Shown: in pieces, positions 61,396-64,000 of the stretch
Numbering within the stretch: position 1 is the first letter of the stretch
Layout of the letters: each line of letters begins with the position of its first letter
NCBI GenBank assembly: GCA_013368375.1
Contig: JAACJP010000017.1
Coordinates: forward strand, 558,001-622,000
Origin: Tricholomella constricta
Taxonomy: Eukaryota; Basidiomycota; Agaricomycetes; Agaricales; Lyophyllaceae
Direction: 5' to 3'
Length of the DNA: 64,000 bases
Program-made: the position numbers and the translations under genes
Notes under the pieces: generated by a model
What the model saw: the letters and a program-made list of their open reading frames with translations, nothing else
Database searches by the model: none
Told to the model about the DNA's origin: nothing

Positions 61396-64000
61396 TTACA
61401 CAACGGGTGGAACGTACGCCCCCGTTGTCTAGTCGTAATCGGTTCGCTCCTTTATCCGTAGAATACGCCAATACACCTAATATTGCTGCTATTCCGACGA
61501 GTGAACCGACCGACAAAGACGTACAAAACCCCTCCGACCCGACGACACCAATCGCAGTCGCAAAGCCGATCGCCCCGTCGCGTCGTGGCCTACCCCGCTG
61601 GGAAAAGCGACTCCCTAGTCGCTTCATCGCCGCTGCCTCCCCCTGCCCCAGATCCCTGTGGCTCAACGTCGAACTGGAGACCACCGACACCCAGGAGTCG
61701 CATGCCGTCACTGCCCTAGTGGACAGCGGAGCGACTGGCAGTTTTCTCAATGTTGCTTTCGTCGAGAAACACAAGCTCACAACCAAGGTGCTTAGTCGGC
61801 CATCCCCGGTTTACAATGTGGACGGCACTCTCAACGAAGGCGGTTCGGTCTCTTGCATCGTAGAAGCTGTCTTGCGATACAACGGTCATACCGAACGAGC
61901 CGTCTTCGGGGTCACCCAGTTAGGCAAGCAAGACATGATCCTCGGGTTCAACTGGCTTAAAAACCATAACCCCGAGATCGACTGGGAGACCAAGGAGGTG
62001 AAGATGAGTCGCTGTCCGACGCAGTGCGGCACCTGCAAGGACGAGGTCAAAGCCGATCGGCGCGCACGCACCAAAGTGCGCGCAGCGATCCGCGCCTGTC
62101 GAGCCGACGGTATACCGATGACTGAGCCCGACCTGCGAGCCCCGACCAACCCGTATGTTGAGGACGACTCTGATGAGGAGGAGTTCCTCCCCTACACCCC
62201 GGTCCTGGAGGAACCTGACCCAGAGTCTGACGACTTCCTGGTGGAAACCTTCCTGAGTGGCGATCGCATCTTCGCGACCGCGATCCATCCGACTCCGACC
62301 GCCGAACATATTCGGGCCAGCCAAACGACATCGCAGCGACTTGCGGAAGCGCACGCTGCTAACTCCGTGCCCAGAACTTTCCGCGACGCAGTACCGACCC
62401 ACCTCCACGACTTTGAAGATGTCTTCTCCAAAGTCGCATTCGATGAGCTTCCAGAGCGCAAGCAATGGGACCATGCCATCGAACTGGAGCCGGGCGCGTC
62501 GCCGACGGGCACGAAGGTCTACCCGCTCTCACCGGCAGAACAGGTCGAACTCGACGCGTTCCTCAAGGAGAACCTCGAGACAGGTCGCATCCGACCGTCC
62601 AAGTCGCCCATGGCGTCGCCGGTCTTCTTCATCAAGAAGAAGGACGGGTCGCTCCGACTGGTTCAGGACTATCGGACGCTCAATGCGCTCACGGTGAAGA
62701 ACCGATACCCGCTGCCCCTCATTAGCGAACTGGTGAATAACCTTCGCGGCGCGCGGTACTTCACCAAGTTGGACGTCCGATGGGGGTACAACAACGTGCG
62801 GATCAAGGAAGGCGACGAGTGGAAGGCAGCGTTTCGGACGAATCGCGGCCTCTTCGAGCCGCTCGTCATGTTCTTCGGCCTCACGAACAGCCCCGCCACA
62901 TTTCAGACCATGATGAATGATATCTTCCGCGATCTGATCGCTGAAGGTGTTGTTTGCGTGTACCTCGATGACATCTTGATTTATACAAAGACGCTAGAGG
63001 AACACCATCGGGTCACGCGACTGGTGCTGGACCGACTCCGCGAACATCAGCTGTTCTTAAAGCCCGAGAAATGCGAATTTGAGCAGACTAAGATCGAGTA
63101 TCTCGGGCTGATCATCTCGCAAGGGCAAGCGGAAATGGATCCGGTTAAAGTCGCTGGAGTGTTGGAATGGCCGGCGCCGAAGAACAAGAAGGAGGTGCAA
63201 GCGTTCCTAGGCTTCACCAATTTCTACCGACGGTTCATCCAGGACTTCTCGCACCACGCCCGACCCCTGTTCGATCTGACAGGCAAGGACGTCGCCTGGC
63301 GATGGGGAGAGTCGGAGCAGTCGGCCTTTGCCCTTCTGAAGTCTGCGATCACATCGGGGCCAGTCCTCATGTTCCCCGACGACGATCGACCGTACCGCAT
63401 CGAAGCCGACTCGTCCGACTTCGCAACGGGCGCAGTCCTGTCGCAAGAGTCGCCGTCCGATGGCAAGTGGCACCCGGTCGCGTTCTACTCGAAGAGCTTG
63501 AACGCCGTCGAGCGGAACTACGAGATCCATGACAAAGAGATGCTGGCGATCATCCGGTCTCTGGAGGAATGGCGACACTTCGTAGAAGGCGCAAAGCACA
63601 AGGTGGAGATCTGGACCGACCACAAGAACCTCGAGTACTTCCTCACCGCGAAGAAACTCAATCGGCGTCAAGCCCGATGGTCGCTTTACCTCGCTAACTT
63701 CGACTTCGCCCTCCACCACCGTCCTGGCCGTAGCATGGGCAAACCCGACGCGTTATCGCGTCGCCCCGACCATGGCGACGGAAGCGCCGACAACGCCAAC
63801 ATCGTGCTGCTCAAACCAGAATTCTTCGCCGTTCGTGCAACTGAAGGCCTTGCACTGGTCGGAGAGGAGGATGATGTGCTGAAAGCGATCCGCAAGGGCA
63901 ATCGCGATGGGGCTCAGGAGGATGCGGTCGCGAAAGCGGCGCAACTGGTCAAAGCATCCAAGATCGCCGGCCGCTCCCTTCGCTTTGGCGAGTGGGGAGA
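61392..64000 (+). CDS. GypB-3 pol, partial: protease, RT, RNase H
   Basis: This is the -1 frame relative to gag, with no stop seen to the window end. Protease (ALVDSGATGSFLN, about 61710), RT (LDVRWGYNNVRI, about 62770; YLDDILIYTKT, about 62960) and RNase H (IEADSSDFATGAVL, about 63400; WTDHKNLEYF, about 63610), continuing to the RNase H/integrase linker (GKPDALSRRPDHGDG) and the start of the integrase region (SLRFGEWGE). The integrase finger, core and chromodomain lie outside the window. It is closely related to GypB-2 pol. Confidence 0.93.

Larger units (their letters stand above)
59523..64000 (+). mobile_element. GypB-3: Ty3/gypsy chromovirus, runs off the window
   Basis: 5' LTR 59523-60019, self-priming PBS 60022-60033, gag 60175-61395, slippery site 61386-61392, then pol open to the window edge. 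The left flank ends GGACC, its presumed target duplication. It is oriented opposite to GypB-1 and GypB-2 and inserted in the LINE. No inactivating change is visible in the part present. Confidence 0.93.

Noticed and set aside
1..64000. tRNA, rRNA or other structural RNA genes
   Set aside because: I looked for tRNA T-arm type GGTTCRANYCC patterns in plausible context and rRNA-like stretches and found none I could support.

Overview
Organism and overall character. The window looks like a chromosome segment from a filamentous basidiomycete, most likely a mushroom-forming Agaricomycete. The support is short 50-65 nt GT-AG introns in compact genes, Plavaka-type DNA transposons with the mushroom-typical protein layout, chromodomain-bearing Ty3/gypsy elements, and no bacterial signals. 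Only about the first 5 kb is host genome. The rest is a deep nest of transposable elements.

Host part (1-5141). A minus-strand gene (302-2811) encodes an SR/RGG-rich protein with three RRMs, of the Gbp2/Hrb1 mRNA-export type. A second minus-strand gene (about 3032-4736) is an unrecognised spliced gene. One of its introns carries a 70-bp minisatellite of nearly seven units.

Transposon part (5142-64000). A minus-strand Ty1/copia element (5142-16582) has its 3' LTR split by a 6450-bp Plavaka DNA transposon (5337-11786). A minus-strand LINE fragment (58231-59522, continuing left of 16721) was hit by chromovirus GypB-1 (16721-58230, TSD ATAAG). GypB-1 pol was hit by GypA-1 (18926-54044, TSD GTCCC). 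GypA-1 gag was hit by GypB-2 (20861-27212, TSD GAGGC), and the GypA-1 3' LTR by GypA-2 (35333-54012). GypA-2 ORF3 was hit by a small non-coding LTR element (45323-53516, TSD ACGTC), which was hit by a second Plavaka copy (46089-52538, inverted). A third GypB copy (59523 to window end, plus strand) interrupts the LINE on the right.

How the genes work together. The two gypsy families appear to use different recoding. In GypA, gag-protease and RT-RNaseH-integrase share one frame and are separated by a UGA-CU stop context, and a third ORF of unknown function follows pol. In GypB, gag ends on a canonical GGGTTTT slippery heptamer with pol in the -1 frame, and the sequence just after the 5' LTR is complementary to the predicted mRNA 5' end (Tf1/sushi-type self-priming), with a covarying base between copies. 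The small LTR element shares terminal and PBS-position features with GypA and is probably moved by GypA proteins. Each Plavaka copy carries a transposase gene and a divergent second gene. All comparisons were made by eye.
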